64,000 nt of DNA. Source: Thuidium tamariscinum. Lineage: Eukaryota > Streptophyta > Bryopsida > Hypnales > Thuidiaceae. The number at the start of each line of letters is the position of its first letter. The first letter of the stretch is position 1. This document shows positions 11,430 to 23,435 of this stretch, in pieces. The DNA lies in contig OX344749.2 in NCBI GenBank assembly GCA_947034885.2, positions 5,409,501 to 5,473,500 of the forward strand, written 5' to 3'. The position numbers and the translations under genes are program-made. Below the pieces are notes generated by a model, which saw nothing but the letters and a program-made list of their open reading frames with translations, was not told where the DNA came from and did not search any database.

Positions 11430-12480
11430 TTCTATAAGCGGTGTATACTAATGTTCCTACTTGTTGCCAGTCTAAATCTAGACATTTCCATCTCCGGAAC
11501 AATTAGGAAGTGGAAGTAAATAAGTAACCTTTGTTTATTAGATTTCTATTTATGTCGAAAGCTTGGAATCATTCCATTTCAAACCCGCAAAAGTTATGAT
11601 GAATTGTAGTTTGGGGTAGTTTGTGGGTAGATATCGAATTTGTATACTATAGATTATAAAAAAAGGCTGAAATGATTTACTTAATTCAATTTTTAATATT
11701 TTTGAAGAAAAAAATCAATTATTGGGTGAAGATTGTTTACAGTTTATAACTATATTTGAAGGTGTAGCCATGTACGATTAGCATTTTTCATTTTTAAAAA
11801 GAAATCATTCACACTATAGTATATTCAAGCATTTTCTACTTCTCTCTACTAACTACTAAGTACTAACTATTTTTTTTCTCTATGTTTTACTATCCCAAAC
11901 GATTTCAAATGTTTTGAATATATAGTCAATTTGCATTGGAAAATGAATTCAAAGACTTACCATCATCTTCAGTATTTTTTCATACAAATGTGACCTTACC
12001 AAGAACATTAGCTCAAATTTTAAGAGGAATAAAAAAAGATTTTTGGTAGTTCAAATATTCAAATCTTGTAATGTACATGGTGAAAATTTCTGAATTTTTG
12101 TCCACATATTTTCAAGCCACCTAAGTAGAACATCCTACAGTGAAGTATTTGAAAAAATCTTGGACCTACTTTTACTTTATAATTTTTGAATCTTGGACCT
12201 ATTTTTATTTTATATTTTTGTAAAGAAAGAAAAACAAGCATTCTTTTTTGGGAATTCTTTTATTAGACTTTCTACTCAATTCTTAAATACATACAAATTT
12301 AAATTTAAAGTCCATAGTAGAAAAAAATTCAGCAAATGGCAGTCAAAGTCATTTGGAATTGTAGGAATGCAGGATAGTGTTTAAGAAGACTATGTTTTCC
12401 AACTTTCAATGCTTAAATCTTCTAATGTATACGGTCAAACTTCATGAAATTTTGACCACATGATCTCAGGCAAACAAAAT
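11430..12480 (+). repeat. Interspersed repeat K, copy 2
   Basis: Diverged copy of 5160-5800; for example both hold TTAATTCAATTTTTAATATTTTTG followed by a run around GGGTGAAGATTGTTTA, and later CATACAAATGT and ACATGGTG.AAATTTCTGAAT. The end near 12370-12480 resembles the preceding part again, so the copy may carry a partial internal duplication. Non-coding. Confidence 0.5.
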
Positions 12481-12891
12481 ACAAGATCGTACGGTTAAAT
12501 TTTATAAAAATACATTTTTTGGGTCTTTTGGATAAATGCAACCAAAATGGCAGTTCTTAGTGGTTCTTGATGGAAAAATGGCCATGGGCCTTTGAGAGTA
12601 AACAAAATCCATGACAATGATATTTTTTATGGAAACAAGGAAACTAGGAAAGAATACAGTTTTCTTGTAGAAAGGCAAAGGTGGTTTATATTAAAAATAT
12701 AAGCAATATGAAATTGCTTTATATTAACAAAAAGCAAAGTTGTAGAATCAAATTCTCCAAAGCAAATTCTATTGATCCACAATGCAAGTGAGGAGTATTC
12801 ACTATGGATATCATATAAGTGCGTACTATGGGCCTTTTGCTATTTATACCATTACAAAAGTGAAGTTGATGTCACAAAATAGTGCTAATAT
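12481..12891. other. Spacer 3' of locus 3
   Basis: No gene seen. Confidence 0.4.
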
Positions 12892-15375
12892 TTAGGTGAC
12901 AACATGTGCATTATCTTGGGCACCACTTGCCTCACCATGCTCATAATTGGATGATTCCTCAACGTCAAGCTTACGCTTCGCACGAGTACGAGAAGTTGGA
13001 CCATCTGCACTCAAAATGGACTCTAAAACATTGGAATCCTTCAAAGCTTCAAGGGTCCTTGCAGTTTGTGGAGAGTGCTGTTCCAATAGAAAGTCGAGGG
13101 CTTGACTTGTGTAATATGGCCCATATGTAGAGTCAAGGTACGCCATACTAGTTAAGTCTTCAAGAGAGGCGTTTGAGTCTTGGTTGGCCACTCTATTCCC
13201 TTCTAAATCCCAACGATGTTTCAGTGGGTGAGGGCCCTACTTGAAGGTTGCAGAGGTCTTATCAAAATATCCACCGAGACATTGAAAAAAAAATGCCCTC
13301 CTCCCCTCGTTACGTGGGCCTGCTCCCATGAGCCGAGGTGCAACTCGAAGAATTTCATCAGGATCAGTTTCCCAATTCAACTGAGAGCTAGCAGGTTCTT
13401 TTTCTTGATCATGTTGGCCTTCACGCCAGCTCCACAGCAAATCTCGCCCCCAAAATCTTGTATCCATAGTTGTTTCACCATTGTGTTCCCAAGAAGGTGG
13501 CATGTATGTCATTAGGTTGAACATGGCTTACAAACGATCATGAAATGGTGCCGAACAAATCACGCAACGTCGCCTTATTAGGCATTGCACAATGAGACAT
13601 TGAGGATGGTAAACGTGCGTGCATGATCCCAATGCCCACCCTCCTTCAGGGCCAAAGGATTCCAGATAGATAGGACATTTTGTATGGTCCAAAACAAAGG
13701 TTGCTGGCTTTGGCCACAAAAGTTGTCGTTCTTTCTCATCCAAGTGGCACGACATCTGTTTTTGGTAGTCCCAACCAAGTTGTGCCCAATTGATTCCTCC
13801 ATTTTCTGCGTTCACCATGGGTAGGTTCTCAGGAAACATGTCCTCCAACAATGGCCACGATGTCATTCCATTCTCACGTTTTGGAGCCTTTGCAACGAAG
13901 TTCTTTGCAACTTTGTCCAATTCTTGAGCTATTTGTTGTGATCTATCCACGGTGAGAATACAAGCAACTTTCCAATGATAGTATGTGGCTGCCAATTGAG
14001 CCAACTGTGCTCGCAGTATGTTGTTTTCTTCTCGAAGATCCAATTTCTTTGTTGAAGATAAAAGATGCGTAGGCGCAGGAAATGAAAGAGAATCTTGGGT
14101 TTCCTCGACATCGTTGGGGTCGACAGTATGTTTTTCCATGATGGTAGGAAGAAACGTGGTTGGAATAATTGAAGAACGCTTTGTACGCTTAGCAACAGGT
14201 GGAGAACAATGGAGGAGACCGCTAGTGACATCTGCCACAACCTTGTCCAAATGATGTGGATCCTATTCAACAAAGCCATCATCCATATCCGACAAAGTGA
14301 TCGTCTCACGTTCTTTTTGTCGAAGGCGTTGAAGATCTTTGGACTGCTGTGAAAGAAGAGCGTTTTTATGGTCCAAATCAGATTGCAATTTCTTCAGGTC
14401 CAATTGCATTGAAGCGATTGTGGCGTCTTTGGTCTTCAAGAGGTCCAGAGCCTCAGATAGAGCCATAGTTGAATTTTCTTGAGATGGAGGAATGTGAATA
14501 GAAACATTCGGGGAAACTTCCACGGGGGGATCATCAGCCGCACCAAACTCGAAGACATCGATTGTGTTACCAGTTGGCAACGGGCGCGTGGGAAGTGTTG
14601 TTGAGTTTGATGAAGGTCCGATTTGAATGGTTGAACGTCGAACCTTGGTAGGACGTTTTGGTCTCGATCCTCGTGATGCAGAAGCCCCCTCAACATTCGG
14701 AACTTGCACTTGAATGGGAGTGACAATTTGTTGCTTGACTCGCTCTTTTCTTGGAGGTCGTGTGCCATCAGAGTCATTGTCCTCTTCAGATTCTTCAGTT
14801 TCAGGTTCTGTTACCTTGTTCTGAGGATCATTTCGAATTGGTCCAAGTCCACCTTCTGGAAATTTCAATACCCCTCTTGGTATTAATCCAGTCTCTGGAC
14901 ATTCCACGTAGGCAGTTTCTTTGATAGTGGACCAATCCACTTCTTTCTTCAAAACAAGCTCAGCATATGCTCCTCGGGCAATGAAAAGAGTCACCTCATT
15001 CCTCTCTACAAAAGGGGTTTTGTAGAGGACTTGCCACAATTCGATGCACCTTTGAACGTAAGGTGCATTTTCACAATACTTCAAGTTCGCTTTGTTGGTG
15101 TGTCGATTGAAATGATGACGCCATGGTGGAAACAACTTATCAATGTGACACCATTCAATGTATTCTTCACAAGTCTGCATCGTCCATGGTTCTTCTTCCT
15201 CATCCCACCCTTTAAAAGCAGGGTGGTTTGGATTTCTCAGCACATGCCATCGCTTTCTATGAGTGTTGCCTCTACGCTTACGACCCTTGTCGATGACAGC
15301 CTTCCTGACCGCACGAGGGGCGCGTGTGTTGGTCGAAACCGGGAGTGGCACAAGATTGTTGCCTTCGGAAGCCAT
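12892..15375 (-). pseudogene. Array-headed gene, locus 3: WCHIDKLFP-family protein with RING-H2-like finger, three in-frame stops
   Basis: One reading frame runs from the ATG at 15375 to 12892 (828 codons including the stop) with no frameshift, broken only by TAG at 14263-14265, TAA at 13528-13530 and TAG at 13237-13239. The N-terminal block (basic GRKRRGNTHRKR, then WCHIDKLFPPWRH, NKANLKYC, LKKEVDWSTIK) is homologous to the gene at 7070-8560. An acidic/Pro linker and a heptad-rich stretch follow. Near 13540-13677 lies a RING-H2-like pattern: C-P-I-Y, then CTHVYHPQC and RRRCVIC. The second zinc ligand is Tyr (TAT at 13666-13668) where RING fingers have Cys. The last 200 codons have no recognised domain. 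Either a recently inactivated gene or, less likely, three short frames; loss of function is the simpler reading. Confidence 0.65.
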
Positions 15376-15533
15376 GGGATTTGTTGCAGTCGATAACAAG
15401 GAATCATGAAAACGTAGCCGAATAGAGAAAATAGTCAATATTCATCCAAAGGTTAATGCATGCAGCCAATGAAGGTTGCAAGACGAGAAGCCTCGATGGA
15501 GAATGAAGGTAACATGAAGGGGCGACTGCATTT

Positions 15534-15882
15534 ATAGGTGGTGCGACCACGGATACAAGGCGAATGTCGATGTCGGAGGCAGGCGACCGCGGGTCTGGTA
15601 GGGCGACCTCGGGTCGCGGTGGGGCGACTGCGGGTCGCGGAGGGCGACTGCAGGTCCCGATAGGGCGACTGCGGGTCCCGGTAGGGCGACTGCGGGTGAC
15701 GGTAGAGCGACTGCAGGTCGCGGTAGGGCGACTGCGGGTATGTTGGAGGCGACCACGGGTAGGAAGAGGCGACTTCGGGTCGTCCCTGTGCAAAGTGCGG
15801 TCGCCCTCCACGCGCGGTCGCCTTATCCCGCTGTCGCCCTCCACGTGCGGTCGTCCTCTCCCGCGGTCGCCTCCGCTGGACC
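15534..15882 (-). repeat. GC-rich tandem array 3, partly with exact 20-21 bp period
   Basis: About 12 plus-strand units of GCGACTGCGGGTCNCGGTAGG type, spaced 20 or 21 bp between about 15590 and 15735, followed from about 15785 by 5 units in the opposite orientation (GCGGTCGCC). It lies 160 bp upstream of the ATG of the minus-strand gene, in the same main orientation as at loci 1 and 2. Long Pro/Ala/Arg frames through it reflect the repeat and are not called. Confidence 0.8.
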
Positions 15883-15899
15883 CGCATGCACCTCCGAAT

Positions 15900-16566
15900 T
15901 TGCCACGCGGACGCCACATGGCATCTAGGTGGCCTTGGTAAAAGGGGGGTAAATTTTTTAAAAGTCAAAGGTAACTTTGACTCTATTGGACGTCGCGGGG
16001 TATCCACTGGACGTCGCGTGACGTCTCGTTGTCGCCAGAGAAAACCCTGCTTTCAATCCATATACTTGGGCAATAGAATTGAATACAATGCAATCAAATA
16101 TGAGATTTTCAATTGAAAAATTGAGCTAATGAAGTGGTTTTTGAGCTACATTTTTATTTTTATACCACTTACTCATTTGAACCTCTTAGCCAATTTTGTG
16201 TTGAAGTAGGAGAGGAAAGAGGCTCTTTATACTAGTGAAGTAGTAGTAGGTGAAACAAACCATGTGGGATATGTGAATTAGGATAAAAAGAAGCTTCACT
16301 ACTCATACTCAATGAATGACGAGGATTGCTATCATGTGAGCCTAAGAGTGTGAACTTATGAGCTTAGAAGGCTACATATCTATGGTATCATTGTTTATAA
16401 TATAGAAACATTTTATGATTATAGTGCATGTATGTTGTAAATACCTATATTATAAGTATTAATGTTATAAGGACCTCCTTTTGGTTGTAGGATATTTACT
16501 TATATACATACTCAAGGCTTACATGCTCGCATACTCACATTTTCATGCTTACACACTAGTACCGTT
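15900..16566. other. Spacer between locus 3 and the duplicated segment
   Basis: No gene seen. A stretch at about 15899-15935, read on the minus strand, weakly resembles the 31-bp block of loci 1 and 2 (CCACCTAGA, GTGGC, GCGTGGC). Confidence 0.35.
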
Positions 16567-17005
16567 GATAAATGGCTTTCTTGATTATTGTAAAGATGAA
16601 GAATGCACCTATCTAATCCAAAAATCACATCATTTTTGAGTGTCTAACGTTGTCAAAGGCTAGCATCCTTAGAACTAGATTCAAGAATATTGAAATTACT
16701 TACACCATCGCGACTCTTACTTGAAAGTCATATCTCCTTCCAATTCTCTCATTTACTTAACTCTAAAATGTCAATTTGGTCATCGTAAGAACCATCCTTT
16801 TTGGTATCATGCAAATCATTTGCAAAGAAAGCACAATAGAACACTCGCTAGAGATCATACTGCTATACAAGACTTGCGCTTTTCACTTTAAATTTCAAGG
16901 ATGAACATTTGCAACTTTTGTCTTATATACAAGGATTTTCTGTCATCCATGAAAGGCTGCCGCGACCTTAGAGATTCAAGGGTACCAACTTCAAAGTCTG
17001 TGTTA

Positions 17006-17464
17006 GAACATCCCCATGCCAACACGGTAGACAGGCAAAACACGCTCATTGGGCGGGCCAAGGCAGTGGGAGAGCCCCATGCCAGACTCGCTAAATGAAA
17101 AAAAACAAATGCCAACTCCATACTTTGATGGGGGCACGGCCAAATTGTATGTGCAAAGTGTGGCACGCTATGTAATCTGATTCAAATTTCGAGGTACTGT
17201 CTGTAGATAAGTTCTCGTTCCTTGGGCTTGTAAATGAAAAAAGGTGAGCATTGTATGCAAAGTCGCTCATAAGATGCACCTCATTAGCAGAATGAAGCTT
17301 TTCTTGTTTTGGATAGTTGTGCTAAATTGATGAACTCCTGTCTTGGCGTGTCAATTAAAATTTCAGGAATGGGACAAGGGAACCACAAGGCTCAGGCTAA
17401 TTGGCTGAGCACTCCAAATCAATCTTTGGCGCCCCTCTTTGCCGTGTATGGCATGGGGATGCTC
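17006..17464. mobile_element. PIF/Harbinger-like MITE, only in copy I
   Basis: Ends GAACATCCCCATGCCA and complement of GAGCATCCCCATGCCA, flanked by TTA at 17003-17005 and 17465-17467, the 3-bp target duplication typical of PIF/Harbinger. The duplicate at about 42795 lacks the 459 bp, confirming an insertion after duplication (or loss in copy II). Non-coding. Confidence 0.7.
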
Positions 17465-18241
17465 TTAGCCGAATTTTGAAAACCAAGCAGTGCAATCTCT
17501 TGCCGGACTTAATGTTGAAGATCTACAAGAATGAAGCTGCCAAAGCTTGACTGCTCGCTTGATTTTCCAGGAAGCTCTGAAAAGAGTTTAGTGTCTTGCA
17601 GAGGGGTTTTAGGGTTCAGGGTTAACTCTGCAGTGCACTCTGCGTTGTTCAATGCGCTATGCCCACTGGGAGGCAGCCGATGCTGAACAGTCAGACAGGG
17701 GCGTCTCCCTGTTGTGGGATTTTGCGGACTCTGTGAGCACTCGGATCTCCACGTACATGATTATTTGAAACTTCAGTTTGGTTTGCTTCTTCATCTCTGC
17801 TTGCTAGAAGTAAAATTCAAACCACTAATCAAAGCTTTGTAACATCTGCAGGCATCTCCCTCCAGATCCTCACTGCACCACCAGCGTCCGAGCCAAACAC
17901 AGATTTAATTTACAGAAACTACTGTTAATACGAAAACAGGCCCGCTCCCTGCCTCCAAACGCAAATGGATTGACGCCAGTAATTAAAACTCAACACAAGA
18001 TGACATTGGCATTTTCCAGTCATATCCGTCCGCGAAAGACTCTTCGTAAAGAAATAGAAACGGCCCGAGAAACGGACGCTCATGAACGTATTATAATAAT
18101 CATATTTTACAGAGATCTATAACATGGTCTTGATCAGTTGAACGTCGAACTAAAGGAACTACTGTCTAGGTTCCCAGCTACTCCTGGCCGGTCATCATCC
18201 CTCTCTTCTCTCGGAACCACTTCCCGAGACGACTTCCGATC

Positions 18242-21200
18242 CTAAGAGGTTCGTTGAGGAGATCCGGGAGGAGTTCCTTTATACTGGTCCAAGGGATTCG
18301 TACGTCCGGGTCCATAGTTCTTTCTATACCAGTTAATTAGAAGGCAGGCTAGTACGGCTAGGCAGGATATTGCGGCTATAAAAGCACCAAATCCACCGAG
18401 AGTTCCTCCCTCTATCGCACGCCAATTTATTTTCTCCTTCTCCTTGCTAGCCTTGCATGAACCACAACAGCCTATATTTATGTCCGGTGATTTTGCTTTT
18501 GCACAAAAATATCCTTGCACGTTGGCACTGTCAAGGCCAGGGCATGCATCCGTCTGCAAACAACCATGGCCACGTGATTACGGGAGACCAATATGCAACA
18601 TGGAAGTGACAATTTGTGATAGAAAACGCACAGACGGAATTAATCATTGAAAGCGAGCTGTCAGGATAGTCGATAATTGATCATGTCACGAAAATTATAA
18701 TATATTCAGACGAGGTAAACCTCAACTATACCACAAGAATACGGCAGTCAAAGAGCATTGCATGCGTTGGGTCAAAAGTATCAATATAGAATGGAGCAAT
18801 AGAGGGTCCCTATATGATCCACTGACGGAAAGACTTGAGAAATAGTACGCCAAATTTGACCTTCGGTCCTGCGGGAATTAGATTGCAGGCAATTACTTTT
18901 TCCATTTCCTGATGCAACTGAGTGATTGAGTATAAATTAATCACAGCCCTGGACATGAGCCCCGACATGAGCACGATTGTGAGAGGATTCATTCTGAACA
19001 AGCATACTGTCAACTTCAACTTACATAGTTGAAACAGACATTTACAGTACTCAGGTGTTCAGCAACGTCGAAGCGTCCTGGATCATGGCTTTGAGCCTCA
19101 TTCCTGATTGATTCAATTTGGATAGTGGGGAATTGTTCCACCAATTTTTTTTCGAAGAAATCAATTCCCAGCACTCCCAGTAGCTCTCCGTAAGGTCCAA
19201 AAGCTGCACTCAAAACAGATCATTCAGAAGATGTAACTGAAGTACGAATCTTGCTCTTAGCATGTTGCATGGTTATGATCAGATTGCTGTAAGCGGATCC
19301 TCACAGAGATTTTCGCAAAGTTTTCAGCATCTCCCCAATTCCAAAGCTGTTGGCAACTAAACAAGTCCCAAATTTGGCACATCATGTACCGCACTATAAT
19401 GACAATGAATGAAGGCATTAAAAAAGAGAGATTGTGGACCAACCTCAATGGATAGGGGTTGAGTTAGCATACCTGCTCTAGTAAGTCTCAAGGTGCGAGT
19501 ATCGACTTCACTGACGTCCGCGTAAAGCGTCCCATAATCCGTTTGATTTTTCGTGAAACTGATGTGCAGTTTGGCGAGAAACGAGTAATACGATTCCAAA
19601 GCATACAACGGGTTATTGAATCTGTCCGCCGGGATGTTCTCTAAGGAGGCTCGAATAGCTGGATTGCAATCGGTTTTTAGTTGTTTACGAAAACTGTACA
19701 CAAACAAATTCACGCTGGAGTTTGCAGTGACACTCAGGTCAGCAATGCCTGCATATTGCTGACCACCAATGAGGGCAATCACCACCTGCACTCAAAAACA
19801 GTCCGAAGTCGACATCGTGTACAAGAGAGATTAATGACAAATAAGGATATGTATTACGGTTGACAATGAACTCAATGTAGAAAAATTCCCCCCCCCAACA
19901 TGAAGTACATGCTGAACAACCACGGGAAAGAGTATGACGAGGAAAACATTAGCATACCTTGAGAAATTTTCCTGTAAGTGAGTTTGAGGGACTCGTGAGT
20001 TGAGAGATGGCGGCATTGATAGCATTGTTAGTGTGTGTAGAATTGGGATCACTCTTGCTTTCACTATCGACTGTAACCGCTGTGAGGCTGTCCTTGAAAG
20101 ATTGATACATCCGTGTTTTGTTGTAATTCGCGGTCGCATTCGTCAGCTGTTTGATCCCATCTCCATTAAAAGACGCAATGTTGACATAGTCTGTGTCTTC
20201 CGTAAGAGTTTCCAAAAACTTGAGCACCGTTGCGATGGCTTTCTGGATGTATTTTTCGGATTCTGTAGCAGGGATGTCGTCTCGCATGGAGGGACCAGAG
20301 TCGATAAGCACAGTGACAACCTTGGGAATGGATGTCGATTGGCGGTACCTGCCAGGACCAAAAGATGTGGATTTGAAATGGAAAGAAACCATTGTCAAGC
20401 AAATAAATTGAACTCAAATACCACACCCACATGAACTGATCCGAAGGGCATGAACACAACTCACCAGGGTCGCTCTCGAGGATCATATAAACTAGGGTCG
20501 CAAGGTTCATCCTGCAATTGCAGTATGACGTCCATAGCGTGAATTAGCTGCCCCAAACTCCCAAAGAGACAGTTTGAAAACGAAGGCAACAAGAGCAGGA
20601 GATTTAATGCCAGTGAATGGAGAAGTTACCGCTCCAGGATATATCCTGTATGTGCCCTCCACAGCTCCAAAAAACGCTCGAAAGAAATGCGAAGGATCAT
20701 TCATGGTACTGTTTTTAAAGTGGTCATCCAAAGACCTGTGAGTGCAGATTGTCCGGGCAATATGCTTGTCGACTGGCTCCACACGACCCCTGCACCAAAC
20801 TCGATTATTTTAATTCCCAGCCCTAGTACTCAGAATTTCTTCCTATTATGGTAACCAATAGTATAGAATTGAAAAATGCACAGAATGATTTTACAGGCAC
20901 AACTCCTGAGCATTCAATTCGAGAGTTCAATGGATGGCAAGTAAGAGAATTGCAAACCTCACGTAGCTCCTGGTGAAGTCAAAGTTCCTCTCCGTGCACA
21001 CCGGTGCATTCCCAGAAACGTTACAGAAGTTGTTCTTTACAACTCCCTGGCATGAGTAGTTCTGAAAATCAGGGGTGCCGTACTCATAGCAAGCCAGACG
21101 GGAACAAGTGCTGCTCCAACAACCATTCAGTGCATCTGCACTTCCAATATTGAAACCACTCGGGCAATGAAATGATCGCTTTCGCAAATGGTTGCAATTA

Positions 21201-22232
21201 GCCAAGTTTTCTGTTTATTTATGATTTGGGTCAAGTAGAATCAGGCCATGAACAACTTTTTGTACAAATTTAAATTGTGAAAGCTGTGGCCATAATTGAA
21301 CTCAAATCATATTCGTTGTTCATGACAGACTTAATCATTAAACTTGAATTGTGAAAAAGGACCAGTCGCTAACGTTCGCTTCTCAGTCGATGGTTAGCTA
21401 CTCTTTAATTTTTTGAGGTAAAAGCCGAAGATTCTTTATGACTTCAAAATAGCTCCCCCAGACACATACGTGACCGGCCTGTGAGGCGCAAACCTTAGGA
21501 CAGATCGACCAATTTGGACATTCTACGAAATTTTCGGAGGGAACCAGCACATTCAACATCTTAATGCTTACGTCTACCCCTCGAATGCTTCTCTAAGGCA
21601 GAATGCGAGGCTCCTGAAATTCAAAAAACGCAACAATTCATGTATCCCTGGAAGACCAAGGATTCATAGTTCAGAAACGACCAATTTGATCGATCATATT
21701 TTAAGATATGTACAGTAAGTCATACGAGACCAAATTTGACATCATCAAAATCAGTGCAAGACGTTGCATGCATGTGTTGCTCAATGAAAAAAACGAAATT
21801 GGACAAGAAAACAGTTCCCACATGACCTACTTGAAACGACTAAGAAAACGTAGTCCTACTGGGGTAATTGAAAATACAGAGAAGACAGGGAACAAGGGTC
21901 GATGAAAGTACCACAAAAACAGTCCCCGCATGACCTTCTCAAAACGACTAAGAAAACAGAGTCCTACTAACTTAACTATACTGGTGTGACAAAACGTACG
22001 CAGAAGATAAGGAAGAAAGGTCGATGAAAGTACCACAATTCCGAGCGTTGGCCTCCACTGCGGCAACAAACGACCGCAGTTCTCCCTCTTTCAGCGCTAG
22101 AAGCTGCTTCGCAGTCGTAATGTTCTCCAATTGAGCTTCTGCAGAGTTGAAACTCATGATCATCCGAAGGCCGAGGAGGCAGAGAAAGGCAAGACTGCGG
22201 TGACAAGGCCATGGCCGTGGCAGTCCCTTCAT
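18242..22232 (-). CDS. VWA and Cache domain type I membrane protein, copy I (multi-exon)
   Basis: Exons I can place: 22232-~22043 (signal peptide, MKGLPRPWPCHRSLAFLCLL), 21135-20963 (Cys-rich), 20789-20630, 20511-20465 (DPSLYDPRERPW, the hallmark of Cache domains next to VWA), 20348-19958 (VWA start, VTVLIDSGPSMR, later THTNNAINAA), 19785-19473 or 19444 (VWA end), 19346-19305 (WNWGDAENFAKIS), 19203-19025 (GELLGVLGIDFF, Cache end), and 18553-18242 (Cys-rich CCGSC, one transmembrane helix, short Pro-rich tail). Further small exons near 21.5 and 18.9 kb are likely. The architecture resembles calcium-channel alpha2-delta/CACHD1 proteins: extracellular ligand and metal-ion binding with one membrane anchor. 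The MIDAS reads D-S-G-P-S where DxSxS is usual, so metal binding may be weakened. Boundaries are approximate. Confidence 0.75.
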
Positions 22233-23124
22233 CTTGGCGAGCAGGAGTACTTACGCAAGCCTCCAATATACGCAATAACCTTGAACTGCACAAGCAGAGA
22301 ATTCAAAAAATCTAGTTACAAACTAAGACAGTTCACGTACAGAAAGAACTTTCAACTTCCCCATATGCTCAACTGAGCATTATTTTCCTCTTGTCATCGA
22401 CAAGGGGTTTGCAACATATATATCCATGAGTCCCCTCACGGTGAAACCACAGGGAATTTGCGTCAAGATTTGTCTGTATTCCTCTGTAATTACACCTGCA
22501 GGATTTTACTGACAGAACAGATGTACCACCCTGCCACTAAACAGGAGATTTAGATGCAGTCCCACCTGCTTTTTTGGTGTGCGAGACGTTCCTGCATGTG
22601 CTTTAATTTGAAGTCCGAGGTCTACACATGATATTTTCACTGACAATCTATTGCCTGGGGTCTGTTACATGAGGACGTACAGCATGCATCCTAACGAAAT
22701 TACAATAGTTCAGGGGGACTCGATGCAGGTTCCGGGACCGGGCGGTCTTGAGTATACGTCGTCGCGGTTGTGAACTAATAGACTGCAGTCAGTGCTGGCT
22801 ACCGAAAATATGAACAGACCTTGATTTAGACTCAAAATCTCAAAGGAACGGATCTCTTCAGCAATGATCGATTTGAAACTTTAGGGGATTTTCAATACAT
22901 GGAATACTTAAGCAGGGGTTGGATAAGTGATAAGTACAGCTGAAGACAGGAACTGTCAGGAAGGGCTACTTCAACCTGACAGAACATTTATGTATCGTCG
23001 TCCTGATTCGTGAAGGTAAAGACCATGTCAGAGCTATAATTTTCTCTTTAGCAGAGAAGCTCTGGTACGTACTAGAGGTTTGACACATGCCCCCCGAAAT
23101 AATTCAAACTCGTACTTTAGCTGG

Positions 23125-23435
23125 ATGGCGAATTTCGTTAAATTGGCGGTATTCCTTATGCCATTTTTCAGACCGTGCGGTCTGAGCTGAAAACTGTCAT
23201 GTAGGATTGGTATAGATTTCAAACGTCCAGTATTTATGTAGACTTTCAAAATCTATGACTAGTTTAGATTTCAGATCACGTGGTTTTAAACATCTTGGAC
23301 AGATGTAGATTTCAGACGTCTGCAACACATGTGGATTTCAAAAATCTATGACTGTTTTAGATTTCAGACCGCGCGGTCTGAACTGTCGAAAATGTCAAAC
23401 TAAGGGAATACCGCCATTTTAACGACATTCGCCAT
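23125..23435. mobile_element. CTGG-flanked TIR MITE (ATGGCGAATTTCGTTAAA ends), copy I only
   Basis: 311 bp with inverted ends of about 32 bp (ATGGCGAATTTCGTTAAA..GGCGGTATTCC), flanked by CTGG at 23121-23124 and 23436-23439. The duplicate near 55470 has the empty site with a single CTGG. Near each end the element holds a near-palindrome AGACCG(C/T)GCGGTCTGA, and internally it repeats TAGATTTCAGA-like units. Related to 50218-50502. Confidence 0.8.

Noticed and set aside
15534-15882. CRISPR-like repeat/spacer look of array 3
   Set aside because: Units are degenerate, spacers are short and near-identical, and the sequence is plant nuclear DNA.
15564-15941. Single repeat-protein gene with 7-residue repeat
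   Set aside because: The repeat spacing alternates between 20 and 21 bp, so the heptad does not hold.
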